From Bacteriovoracaceae bacterium (GTDB lineage Bacteria; Bdellovibrionota; Bacteriovoracia; Bacteriovoracales; Bacteriovoracaceae): a stretch of 64,000 bases of DNA. A model generated the notes under the pieces. That model searched no databases, had not been told where the DNA came from, and worked only from the letters and a program-made list of their open reading frames with translations. Both the position numbers and the translations under genes were made by a program. Shown here in pieces: positions 28,121-38,912 of this stretch. Within the stretch, counting starts at the first letter, position 1, and each line of letters begins with the position of its first letter. The stretch covers positions 52,693 to 116,692 of the forward strand of contig JAMPXB010000010.1 in NCBI GenBank assembly GCA_023701435.1. Direction: 5' to 3'.

Positions 28121-29719
28121 ATGACTCAAAAGTTTCCTTTTAATCATTTCCTAAAGCTCGACGGACTCTCAGAAAGCCCGGTAGCTAAGATAAACGATGT
28201 TCACCCAGTCATTATTGAGCAAGCAATAAAGGCAGTGAATCCTAAAGAATCCAAGACCTTGTCTGAAGAATTCTCTACTGATGAATTGAAAACTATTACT
28301 GACGCTCTTTTAGAAAATATTAAAAGCCTCATTAGTCCAAATAAGTTCCACGCCTACTTCGCTAATGCTTTTACCGTTTCGGCTATTAAGCATGATCATG
28401 TGGAAATTGTGGTCACCACGAGCTTCATTAAAAAGATCGTAGAAACACAGTATCCAGAGGCCATCAAGCAGGCGCTTTTTGAAATCTTGGGTAAAGACTA
28501 TGGCATTGAAATCCAAGTACTTGGAACTTCTTCAGGAAGCCTTAGCTCTAATACTGAAAATATTCTTCATTCTTTAAAAAATAAGAAAGCTGATTCTGTT
28601 AAGAACACCACCTTCTTCATTGAAGATCTTGAGCCGACAAAAGATGATCTCTTTAAAGCGATCGACTCTCAGGTGATTGAGCACCAGACGCCTTACAATT
28701 CAACACAGATTGATCTTAATAAGACATTTAATAACTTTATTATTGGCCCATCCAACAATATCGCGCACGCGCTGGCGATGGCAGTGGCCAAGGAACCAGG
28801 GAAAACTTATCCCGCTCTCTATATATATGGTAATTCCGGCTTGGGTAAAACCCATCTGATCCATGCTATCGCTAATTATGTTCAAACTAATAAGCCTAGC
28901 ATCAGGATCTGCATCACTTCGGCCAACCGTTTTATGAATGAAATGGTAGATTCTATTAAAAAGAATCAGTCCTTTGATTTCAAAAAACAATACACTGAAA
29001 ATACCGATATCCTGATTATTGATGATATCCATGAGTTGAAAAACAAAACTACTACTCAGGAAATGTTTTTCCACATCTTCAATGAACTTATCAGCAAGGG
29101 AAAACAATTGGTTTTCACCTCTGACAAGACTCCAAAAGAAATTGATGGAATTGAAGACCGGATCCGCACTCGCCTGTCTCAGGCCCTGCCGGTTGAAATC
29201 CAGCAACCAGACCTGGAAACCCGTATCGCCATCCTTAAAAAGAAGGCCATTGAGAAGGATGTTTACCTCAGTGATGACGTGGTTAATTTGGTCGCAAAAT
29301 GCGTTAAGAGTAATATTAGAGAGCTCGAGGGCTGTCTGATTAAGCTCGGTGCTGTGACTTCCATCCTGAAAGTAGACATTGACCTGGAAGTGGCCAAAGA
29401 GCACTTAAAACTCAACGAAGAACTCGAGAACCAAAAACATGTGACGATTGAGTCCATCACTAAAACGGTGGCGGCTTATTATAAGATCCCTCTAGGTGAT
29501 ATTCGTGGCAAGGCCAAGACCAAAGAAGTGGCCCAACCCCGCCAGGTGGCTATGTTCCTGGTCTCTAAAATGATTAAACCAACCCTTAAAGAAAATGGTC
29601 ACTACTTCTCAGGACGTGACCACTCTACTGTTCTACACGCTATTAAATCTATCAGTGATCGGATTAAGACTGATAGCCAGTTAGCTCAGCAAGTTCTCGA
29701 CATCGAAAAGCAGCTATAG
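28121..29719 (+). CDS. dnaA: Chromosomal replication initiator protein DnaA
   Basis: The 532-residue initiator has an AAA+ domain with Walker A GNSGLGKTHL (about 238-247) and Walker B ILIIDDIHEL. The domain IV signature near the end is GRDHSTVLHAIKSI. It binds DnaA boxes and melts the origin. It is longer than usual (about 450-470): domain I seems to start near residue 55 (DELKTITDALLENIK...), so about 50 extra residues precede it. The tryptophans common in domain I are replaced (FHAYFANAF). The ATG has no strong Shine-Dalgarno sequence (AATTTATATAACA). It is followed by the putative oriC. Confidence 0.97.
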   Translation: MTQKFPFNHFLKLDGLSESPVAKINDVHPVIIEQAIKAVNPKESKTLSEEFSTDELKTITDALLENIKSLISPNKFHAYFANAFTVSAIKHDHVEIVVTTSFIKKIVETQYPEAIKQALFEILGKDYGIEIQVLGTSSGSLSSNTENILHSLKNKKADSVKNTTFFIEDLEPTKDDLFKAIDSQVIEHQTPYNSTQIDLNKTFNNFIIGPSNNIAHALAMAVAKEPGKTYPALYIYGNSGLGKTHLIHAIANYVQTNKPSIRICITSANRFMNEMVDSIKKNQSFDFKKQYTENTDILIIDDIHELKNKTTTQEMFFHIFNELISKGKQLVFTSDKTPKEIDGIEDRIRTRLSQALPVEIQQPDLETRIAILKKKAIEKDVYLSDDVVNLVAKCVKSNIRELEGCLIKLGAVTSILKVDIDLEVAKEHLKLNEELENQKHVTIESITKTVAAYYKIPLGDIRGKAKTKEVAQPRQVAMFLVSKMIKPTLKENGHYFSGRDHSTVLHAIKSISDRIKTDSQLAQQVLDIEKQL

Positions 29720-29733
29720 TTCATTTAAAAGAG

Positions 29734-29742
29734 TTATCAACA
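29734..29742 (+). promoter_or_regulatory. DnaA box (strong candidate)
   Basis: TTATCAACA, one base from the Escherichia coli consensus TTATCCACA, 14 bases after the dnaA stop. Confidence 0.7.
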
Positions 29743-29795
29743 AAGGTCCGATTCATTGGAAGTGGGTTTTCTGAGGAAGACTTGTGTCCACATTC

Positions 29796-29972
29796 GGCCC
29801 CACGGCCCATCAACGGCCCCACGGCCCATCAACGGCCCCACGGCCCATCCACGGCCTGTCCACGGCCCATCCACGGCCTGTCCACGGCCTCATGGCCTGT
29901 TCACGGCCCTGCAGCAACCATCAATCCACGGCCCCACGGCCTCCACAGTGGAAAGGCCGTTGATCCACGGCC
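29796..29972. repeat. GGCC-phased 8/11-bp repeat array
   Basis: GGCC occurs at 29796, 29804, 29815, 29823, 29834, 29842, 29853, 29864, 29875, 29886, 29894, 29905, 29930, 29938, 29955 and 29969. Most steps are 8 or 11 bp. The units are CCACGGCC (8) and CATCAACGGCC, CATCCACGGCC or TGTCCACGGCC (11). The 11-bp units resemble weak DnaA boxes. Two plus frames and a minus frame stay open across it, which reflects composition rather than coding. Confidence 0.85.
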
Positions 29973-30215
29973 CATCCTTCAACAATGTGGAAAGAAATGT
30001 GGATGAAATGGATAGTCAAGGCCAAAAATGAAGGCCAATGAACTGTGTCACTAAAATCTATCCAGTAATTATCCAAGGCCCTGCAAAATGAGGGTATAGT
30101 TGTCAACGGCCTTGCCCTGGATATACGCAGATAAAATCTGAAGTTTTTCAAAGGCCGTGGAAGAATTAAGAAAAAATTGAGGATAAGCTATTAAAATTAA
30201 AAGAAGTTTGGGAAA

Positions 30216-30270
30216 CTATCAACACTATCCCAGCTATTACTATATAAGAATATTAATACATATATATAAG
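30216..30270 (+). promoter_or_regulatory. Basal-unwinding-type element: DnaA box, DnaA-trios, AT-rich DUE
   Basis: CTATCAACA (30216-30224) is a DnaA box with one change from TTATCAACA. After a short GC-richer spacer comes CTATTACTA (30234-30242), whose complement reads as consecutive 3'-GAT/AAT-5' trios. An AT-only-like stretch follows to 30270. This order matches the basal unwinding system described in Bacillus subtilis; the assignment is by pattern only. Confidence 0.55.
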
Positions 30271-30297
30271 GGAAAGAAATCAGAGCAAAAAAGAAAT

Positions 30298-30313
30298 TGG
30301 TCCTACAGGGGCA
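30298..30313. repeat. Origin-region 16-bp motif, copy 8 (noncoding, before dnaN)
   Basis: TGGTCCTACAGGGGCA, identical to copy 4 in inverse orientation, 57 bases before the dnaN start. It is the only noncoding copy in the window. Confidence 0.75.
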
Positions 30314-30370
30314 CATCTCTTGAAAATCTCTGAGCGACAAGTTAAAACCTTCGTCTAATCGAGGAACAAA

Positions 30371-31483
30371 ATGAAAATAACAATTCAGTCTCAAATACTA
30401 AGGGATGCCATAAATAAAGTTCTGTCTGTTGTAGACAAGAAAAATTCAAGGCCAATCCTGACTAATTGTTTAATTAAGTCCCAAGGACAAAAACTTGAGT
30501 TGATAGCAACTGACCTGGAAGTATCAGCTAAGATTATTTTAAATGCTAAAATTGAAGATGAAGGTAGTTTTTGTATTAATAGCAAAAACATCGCAGATAT
30601 TTTAAGAGAACTTCCTAACGATGATGTTGTTTTAAATGTTGATAACAACAACCTTTTAAATCTTTCTTGTAAAAACATTAATTATTCACTTTTAATTACA
30701 AGCGCAGACGAATTTCCACAATTAAGTTTTCAAAACCAAAGTTCAGAATTTCGTTTAAAGACAAAACAAGTCGCTCATATCATTAACAAGACTTCTCATG
30801 CTATCTCGGTAGATGAAACAAGATTGTACCTTAATGGTATTTATCTCCAAATGATCGATTCAAAATTAAGAGCAGTCGCTATTGATGGTCATAGATTGGC
30901 CCTCCTCGATACTCATGAGTTTATCGGTGATAACAAATTCCTGGGTGATGGAGTAATTGTTCCACGTAAAGGTATTTCAGAGCTTAAAAAGATTGCTGAC
31001 ACCTATCCAGATGACGATGTCGCCATTTCTTTGGATGATTCGTTTATGTTTGTTAATGCACGAAATGAGTACTATCTCTCAATTCGTCTCATTGCCCGTG
31101 AATATCCTAAGTACCAGACAGTCATTCCTTCTAAGACTACTAATCGCTTCCTAATTGATCGTAACGCCATTTTAAATGCTGTTAAACGAATCAAGATCCT
31201 TTCAAATGAAAAGACCAATGGAGTGAAGCTTAATATCCAGAAGAATGAATTAATCATTTCAACGAATCACCCGGCACTTGGCCAGGCCACTGAGACATTG
31301 CCGATTACTTATGATGGTAAGGCTACTGAAATTGGCTTTAACGCTAAATACTTAATTGAAAGTTTATCCGTTCTAAATGAAACAGATGTTACTTTTGAAT
31401 TTAACAATGAGCTTAGTCCGGTTGTTATTAAAGCTGATGATCTTCCAGAGTTCCTCGGGATTATCATGCCGCTTAAGCTGTAA
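30371..31483 (+). CDS. dnaN: DNA polymerase III sliding clamp (beta)
   Basis: The 370-residue protein has the beta clamp pattern: MKITIQSQILRDAINKV at the start, RPILTNCLI, AVAIDGHRLALLD near 178 and VIIKADDLPEFLGIIMPLKL at the end (the usual end is ...YVIMPMRL). It forms the ring that tethers polymerase to DNA. GAGGAACAAA precedes the ATG. It is followed by recF with almost no gap. Confidence 0.96.
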   Translation: MKITIQSQILRDAINKVLSVVDKKNSRPILTNCLIKSQGQKLELIATDLEVSAKIILNAKIEDEGSFCINSKNIADILRELPNDDVVLNVDNNNLLNLSCKNINYSLLITSADEFPQLSFQNQSSEFRLKTKQVAHIINKTSHAISVDETRLYLNGIYLQMIDSKLRAVAIDGHRLALLDTHEFIGDNKFLGDGVIVPRKGISELKKIADTYPDDDVAISLDDSFMFVNARNEYYLSIRLIAREYPKYQTVIPSKTTNRFLIDRNAILNAVKRIKILSNEKTNGVKLNIQKNELIISTNHPALGQATETLPITYDGKATEIGFNAKYLIESLSVLNETDVTFEFNNELSPVVIKADDLPEFLGIIMPLKL

Positions 31484-31489
31484 TTGTGG

Positions 31490-32590
31490 ATGAATTGTTG
31501 GAAAATTAAAAAATTACAAGCTCAGAATTTTCGAAATCTTAAAAATTCTGTTTTTGATTTCTCCTCTGGTATTAATTGTATTCTTGGCCAGAACGGAAAT
31601 GGGAAAACCAATCTTCTAGAAGCGGTTTATCTACTCACTAATAAAAAATCATTTCGTAAAAACACTGATTATTCACAAATGATCAACATCGAAGGAGAAA
31701 AGCCGGAGCTTATTCTTCAATCTGTTTTTGAAAGCGAAGGAGAACTCCTCCCCTATTCACTAAGAATGACTGATTCTTCTGAGGAGAGATTTCTTAGTAA
31801 TAAACCGGAGAAGAAAAAGACACCTTCATCTTCTGTATTTATTAATCCTTTTGATGCCTATCATTTCCATACTAGTTCCACTTTTAGACGGCAATGGATT
31901 GATAGCCATATTTCTTTAGGAGATAAAGAATACCGCCAGGTTTTGACCAGATTTCAAAAGGCCATGAAGTTCCGGAATTCTGTTCTTTCTTTTGGTGGCA
32001 AAAATACTTCCACCCAATTAAGGGCTATAGATGAGCAGATTAGTGATTACTCCTCCGTCATCACTCAAAAACGCTTTGAATTTCTGGATGCCCTGAATAA
32101 GTTTATTACTCCTACCTTTAAGGCCATTTTTTCGGAAGAACACGCCCTGGAACTCACTTTAGACAGCCTTTTTGTTCATTGGGACAAAAAAAAGATATTT
32201 GACTTCTATCGTCACCAGGAAAATATCGACATAAAAGCAGAAGTAACACAGGTGGGAATCCACAGAGACGACTTTATTTTTAGCTTTGATGGACTCAACG
32301 CGTTCGAATTCTGTTCCTTAGGCCAACAGAAGATGGCCTTTCTCAGCTTGATATTTGCCTATATTGAGCTTTTTAGGTATAAATTTACCTCTTATCCTAT
32401 TGTCCTAATTGACGACGTTTCCGGCGAATTGGATAGCCAGAGATGGAAAAATTTGGTCCAATATTTGGAAACTAAAAACTTCCAAGTTTTGATAACCACC
32501 GCCAATGAGAATTTTGGGAAAGAGCTGGAAAAGATTCCAGAATCTAAAAAGTTTTATATTGAACATGGAACGCTCAAACACCATGGATAG
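31490..32590 (+). CDS. recF: DNA replication and repair protein RecF
   Basis: The protein (366 residues from ATG 31490; an alternative TTG at 31484 adds two) is an SMC-like ATPase with Walker A GQNGNGKTNLLEAVY (about 32-46). SLGQQKMAFLSLIFAYIEL is the ABC signature region and PIVLIDDVSGELD is Walker B with D-loop. The start KIKKLQAQNFRNLKN is typical. RecF loads RecA at gaps together with RecO and RecR. It lies 6 bases after dnaN and 10 before gyrB. Confidence 0.93.
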   Translation: MNCWKIKKLQAQNFRNLKNSVFDFSSGINCILGQNGNGKTNLLEAVYLLTNKKSFRKNTDYSQMINIEGEKPELILQSVFESEGELLPYSLRMTDSSEERFLSNKPEKKKTPSSSVFINPFDAYHFHTSSTFRRQWIDSHISLGDKEYRQVLTRFQKAMKFRNSVLSFGGKNTSTQLRAIDEQISDYSSVITQKRFEFLDALNKFITPTFKAIFSEEHALELTLDSLFVHWDKKKIFDFYRHQENIDIKAEVTQVGIHRDDFIFSFDGLNAFEFCSLGQQKMAFLSLIFAYIELFRYKFTSYPIVLIDDVSGELDSQRWKNLVQYLETKNFQVLITTANENFGKELEKIPESKKFYIEHGTLKHHG

Positions 32591-32600
32591 GAGCATCTGA

Positions 32601-35048
<2,448 letters not shown>

Positions 35049-35066
35049 TTTTAAGGACGAATAGCA

Positions 35067-37550
35067 ATGAGCGACGAAAATAACAATTCAGTAGCTAACC
35101 ACGGAAATATCCTTCCTCTCTTGATTCAAGACGAGATGAAAAACTGTTACCTCGATTACGCCATGTCGGTAATTGTAGGGCGCGCACTTCCAGACGTAAG
35201 AGATGGTCTTAAGCCAGTTCACCGTCGTGTGCTCTTTGCCATGCACATGCTTAATAACTACCATAACCGTCCATACCTGAAATCAGCTCGTGTGGTTGGT
35301 GACGTAATCGGTAAATATCACCCACACGGTGACTCTGCTGTTTATGGAGCGATGGTTCGTTTAGCCCAAGATTTCTCAATGAGATACACCATCATTGACG
35401 GTCAAGGTAACTTCGGTTCGATTGACGGTGATAGTGCAGCGGCTATGCGATATACTGAAGTTCGTATGCAGAAACTCACCAACGATATGCTTGGTGACAT
35501 TGATAAAGAAACTGTGGATTGGCAGGATAACTATGATGGTTCATTACAAGAGCCAACAGTTTTACCAACCAAAGTTCCAAATCTTTTGATCAATGGTTCT
35601 GCTGGTATCGCGGTTGGTATGGCCACCAACATTCCTCCTCATAACTTAACTGAAATCTCAAATGGTTTACTGGCATTGTTGGATGATCCAACAATTACAG
35701 TTCATGATCTTATTAAAATTATCCCTGGTCCTGACTTCCCTACTGCTGGTGCCATTCATGGAACGGCCGGTATTCAACAGGCCTATCACACTGGTAAAGG
35801 TGTAATTCAAATTCGTGCTAAAGCCGATATTGAAGTTGGTAAGAATGACCGTGAAAAGATCATCATTACAGAACTTCCTTATCAGGTTAACAAAGCCAAG
35901 CTCATTGAAAAAATCGCCGAACTGGTAACTGATAAAGCGATTGAGGGTATTTCAGATATTCGCGATGAATCTTCACGTGAAGGTATCCGTGTTGTAATTG
36001 ATATTAAGCGTGGTGAACAAGGTGCAGTTATCTTGAACCGCCTTTATAAGCAAACTCAGATGCAGGTATCTTTTGGTATCATCTTCCTTTCCATCTACAA
36101 TGGTCAGCCGAAGGTAATGGATCTGAAAGAACAGCTTCAGTGCTTTATTGAACACCGCCGTGAAATCGTAATCCGTCGTACAACATACGAACTCAAAAAA
36201 GCTAAAGAGCGCGCTCATATTTTAGAGGGCTTAAAAATTGCTGTTGAAAATATTGATGAAATTGTTGAATTGATCAAAAAAGCTGAGGGTCCCGCCCAGG
36301 CAAAAGATCAGTTGATGCATCGTTTTGCTCTTTCAACTATTCAGGCACAAGCCGTGCTGGATATGCGTCTCCAGCGCTTAACTGGTCTTGAAAGAGATAA
36401 GATTGTTGCTGATTACGAAAACATCATGAAAGAAATTTTCCGTTTAGAGGGAATCTTAGGTTCAGAAGAACAAATCAAAGACATCATCCGTGGCGAATTT
36501 GTGGAAATCCGTGAAAATTACGGAGATGTCCGCCGTACTGAAATCATCGCTCAAGCCGATGAAATTCAAATGGAAGATTTGATTAAGAATGAAGAAGTGA
36601 TCGTGACCATTACGCAGAAGGGATATCTGAAGCGAATGGCTAAAGATACTTACCGCTCACAAAAACGTGGTGGTAAAGGTGTTAAGGGTGCTGATCTGGA
36701 TGATGATTTCTACACCAGTATCTTCACTGCCGATACTCACGACACGCTGATGATCTTTACCGATAAGGGAACTGTATTCTCAATTAAGGTTTACCAAATC
36801 CCTGAAGGTCTAAGAACTTCTAAGGGCCGTAACATTGTAAACATCATCAATGTTCCTGCTGATGAAAAAGTTAAAGAAATCATTACTGTGCCGAAAGAAT
36901 CTGACGGCTATTATCTGATCTTTGCTACCAAGCAAGGTATCGTGAAGAAGTCGGAACTTTCTGAGTACAAGAATATGCGTCAGAACGGTCTGAAAGCGAT
37001 CAAGGTTGTTGATGGCGATGAAATTCTTGGCGTAAGAATCACTGATGGTAAGAAGGATGTCCTCCTTGCCTCTTCTGGTGGTAAATCAATCCGCTTCAAT
37101 GAAGATGATTGCCGTCCACAGGGTCGTGTCTCTCAAGGTGTGAAAGGTATGAGTCTGGAAGATGACGAATACGTCATCGGTATGGAAATTATTGATGAAA
37201 CATCTGAGATCTTGACTGTGACAGCTCGCGGTTACGGTAAGCGCTCAAGTGCTGAAGAATACCGTAAGCAATCACGTGGCGGTAAAGGTATCCTGGCGAT
37301 GAAACTTACTGAGAAAACCGGTGAGATCATGGGTATCCTTCCAGTGACTGACAAAGACGATCTAATGATTATTACCGATAAGGGTCAGGTCATTAGAACA
37401 AAAATCTCAGGAATCTCTCTTTTAGGCAGAAATACTCAAGGCGTACGTCTGATTAATGTCAAACCGGACGAAAAAGTAGTAGCAGTTGAGAAAATCGCCG
37501 AATCAGAGGAAGATACTACTGATGGTGAATCAGAGAATCCTGTTCAATAA
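35067..37550 (+). CDS. gyrA: DNA gyrase subunit A
   Basis: The 827-residue subunit has the winged-helix quinolone region [17 protein letters not shown] and the catalytic tyrosine in [10 protein letters not shown] (about residue 129). The C-terminal beta-pinwheel includes [10 protein letters not shown], the GyrA box that distinguishes gyrase from topoisomerase IV, and a second QSRGGKGI. The acidic tail ([21 protein letters not shown]) is typical. It is 18 bases after gyrB. In the QRDR the residues are Ser/Asp-type [10 protein letters not shown], the usual sensitive form. Confidence 0.97.
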   Translation: MSDENNNSVANHGNILPLLIQDEMKNCYLDYAMSVIVGRALPDVRDGLKPVHRRVLFAMHMLNNYHNRPYLKSARVVGDVIGKYHPHGDSAVYGAMVRLAQDFSMRYTIIDGQGNFGSIDGDSAAAMRYTEVRMQKLTNDMLGDIDKETVDWQDNYDGSLQEPTVLPTKVPNLLINGSAGIAVGMATNIPPHNLTEISNGLLALLDDPTITVHDLIKIIPGPDFPTAGAIHGTAGIQQAYHTGKGVIQIRAKADIEVGKNDREKIIITELPYQVNKAKLIEKIAELVTDKAIEGISDIRDESSREGIRVVIDIKRGEQGAVILNRLYKQTQMQVSFGIIFLSIYNGQPKVMDLKEQLQCFIEHRREIVIRRTTYELKKAKERAHILEGLKIAVENIDEIVELIKKAEGPAQAKDQLMHRFALSTIQAQAVLDMRLQRLTGLERDKIVADYENIMKEIFRLEGILGSEEQIKDIIRGEFVEIRENYGDVRRTEIIAQADEIQMEDLIKNEEVIVTITQKGYLKRMAKDTYRSQKRGGKGVKGADLDDDFYTSIFTADTHDTLMIFTDKGTVFSIKVYQIPEGLRTSKGRNIVNIINVPADEKVKEIITVPKESDGYYLIFATKQGIVKKSELSEYKNMRQNGLKAIKVVDGDEILGVRITDGKKDVLLASSGGKSIRFNEDDCRPQGRVSQGVKGMSLEDDEYVIGMEIIDETSEILTVTARGYGKRSSAEEYRKQSRGGKGILAMKLTEKTGEIMGILPVTDKDDLMIITDKGQVIRTKISGISLLGRNTQGVRLINVKPDEKVVAVEKIAESEEDTTDGESENPVQ

Positions 37551-38325
37551 ATTTTTAATTATCCTTATGATCCTGGGGTTAAGTTCTTGTGACTTTACCT
37601 CAGGACTCAATCAAGACATTTTGATTGCTCAAAAGTATGTTGATAATCAGGACTTCGGTAAGGCCGTTGAACTTTATGAACGTGTCTTAAAGAAGAATCC
37701 TTCTAAGCAGATAAAAACCAAAATTAATTATCAGTTGGCCGAAATTTACTATTTGTATCTGGATGAACAGGTTAAGGCTCTGAAATATTATCAATTCATT
37801 GTTGATAATGTGGATGATCCCCTTTGGCAGGTGAAGTCACTGGAGAAAATTGCTGACATTAATTTCAACTTTTCTAAAAATTACTTGCAGGCCATTCATG
37901 CATATCAGATCCTGATGCAGGTGAAACCCCGTCTAAAAAACTATGACTACTATTATCTTAAAGTGGGTGAAGCTTATTTTGAGATGGGTCGCTATGAAAA
38001 GGCTCGGGGTATATTCAACGCCATCATGGATCAACCGACTAACCCCTATTATGTGGACGCCTTTTATCAAATGGGTCTAATCGAGTTTTACAGCAAGAAC
38101 TGGGACAAAGCAGTCGAGTTTTGGATGGAATATTTAAAGCGTGAGCGGCGGAAAGACCAGGTGGTCAAAGTTAAGTTTCTGATCGCCAATGCCTACGAAT
38201 CCAATGAGATGTTAAAAGAGGCCTATAATATTTATTATTCCTTGCTGCCCTCCTATCCCAATCCCGATGTATTACGGGCAAGATTAAAATCTCTCTACGC
38301 CCGAAGGGTTGCGAGAAAGCGTTAA
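37522..38325 (+). CDS. TPR-containing lipoprotein
   Basis: I start at ATG 37522 (267 residues), which has GAGGAAG upstream; the frame upstream of it overlaps gyrA further. The N-terminus has a hydrophobic stretch ending LGLSSC, a lipobox that would lipidate the cysteine. The remainder is TPR-like helices (AQKYVDNQDFGKAVELYERVL, KVGEAYFEMGRYEKARGIF, AVEFWMEYLKRERR). It resembles outer-membrane lipoproteins of the BamD/YfiO type in layout, but without a confident match. It overlaps the gyrA end by 29 bases and precedes the atp membrane genes. Confidence 0.7.
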   Translation: MVNQRILFNKFLIILMILGLSSCDFTSGLNQDILIAQKYVDNQDFGKAVELYERVLKKNPSKQIKTKINYQLAEIYYLYLDEQVKALKYYQFIVDNVDDPLWQVKSLEKIADINFNFSKNYLQAIHAYQILMQVKPRLKNYDYYYLKVGEAYFEMGRYEKARGIFNAIMDQPTNPYYVDAFYQMGLIEFYSKNWDKAVEFWMEYLKRERRKDQVVKVKFLIANAYESNEMLKEAYNIYYSLLPSYPNPDVLRARLKSLYARRVARKR

Positions 38326-38362
38326 TTCCTTTATCTTATTCCAAACATTACGACGGCCAGTT

Positions 38363-38551
38363 ATGACAAGTTGGAAGAAAGCATTAGCGCTCGCCCTTGG
38401 TTTGCCTTCCACGATAATCGGGGTTTTCTTCGCTTTTCAGGAATTGGTATCCCTAGGTTATATCTCCCAAGGGATGGCCCAGATTGTCCTAATAGCAGTG
38501 GTTTGTTCAATATTAATTAAAATGATCATGGTTTCATGGAAAAAAAAATAA
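38363..38551 (+). CDS. AtpZ-like small membrane protein
   Basis: I choose ATG 38363 (62 residues: MTSWKKALALALGLPSTIIG...) because the longer frame from 38309 overlaps the TPR gene and begins with no family-like sequence. Two membrane helices are predicted by eye, which fits AtpZ, a small protein commonly before atpI in ATP synthase operons. The family is short and weakly conserved, so the call rests mainly on position and helix pattern. It ends in SWKKK at an A9 run shared with the next gene. Confidence 0.6.
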   Translation: MTSWKKALALALGLPSTIIGVFFAFQELVSLGYISQGMAQIVLIAVVCSILIKMIMVSWKKK

Positions 38552-38904
38552 ACAAAAAATTCTATCTCCTCTCCTCCCTTAATATCATTCCAGCCGTATA
38601 TTTGGGCGGGGGCCTTACTCTGGATACCCTGGCCTTGTTGGGTGCCTTGGTGGGATTGGTCCTAAACCACACAATTCTGGTTAAAATTGTTAAGTCAGTT
38701 ACTACTGCCGCCAGCGGTGAAGGTTCGGGGCAGGGCGTTGGAAAAATCCTCATTCTTATGGGATTAAAGTTTCTGATGCTTTTTGGGATCGTGGCCCTGA
38801 TTTATTTCTATAAAAAAGAACTTATTACAAAACTCTTCCTGATTATCTTTTTCCAATTGATAATTCAGGTCTTAAGTATTAAAAACAACTATCAAAATAG
38901 TTAG
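38536..38904 (+). CDS. atpI: AtpI-like ATP synthase assembly protein
   Basis: The 122-residue protein has four hydrophobic segments (about 10-25, 30-50, 74-92, 98-114), as AtpI has. AtpI helps assemble the c-ring. It overlaps the AtpZ-like gene by 16 bases across an A9 run (38540-38548) and is followed by atpB after 8 bases. Family sequence is poorly conserved, so context carries most of the weight. Confidence 0.65.
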   Translation: MEKKINKKFYLLSSLNIIPAVYLGGGLTLDTLALLGALVGLVLNHTILVKIVKSVTTAASGEGSGQGVGKILILMGLKFLMLFGIVALIYFYKKELITKLFLIIFFQLIIQVLSIKNNYQNS

Positions 38905-38912
38905 GACGGCTT

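Larger units (their letters stand above)
29720..30370. other. Putative replication origin (oriC), dnaA-dnaN spacer
   Basis: These 651 bases lack a credible gene and lie between dnaA and dnaN, the commonest oriC location. In order they hold a DnaA box (29734), a GC-rich GGCC array (29796-29972), scattered DnaA-box-like sites (TGTGGATGA at 29998, TTATCCAAG at 30069, TTGTCAACG at 30100), a DnaA box with trinucleotide and AT-rich unwinding element (30216-30270), one 16-bp motif (30298) and the dnaN ribosome site. Gene strand polarity flips here, which agrees with bidirectional replication from this point. Confidence 0.85.

Noticed and set aside
28345..28354. GTTCCACGCC in dnaA as a parS half-site
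   Set aside because: Single half-site with no palindrome; expected by chance.
29756..30031. Open frame of 91 residues rich in His-Gly-Pro across the oriC array
   Set aside because: Two plus frames are open across the same repeats, the peptides are pure repeat composition, there is no ribosome site, and the location is the putative origin.
30958..30973. TGTTCCACGTAAAGGT in dnaN as a third parS
   Set aside because: Only one half matches; the other half is degraded, and the codons (IVPRKG) explain it.
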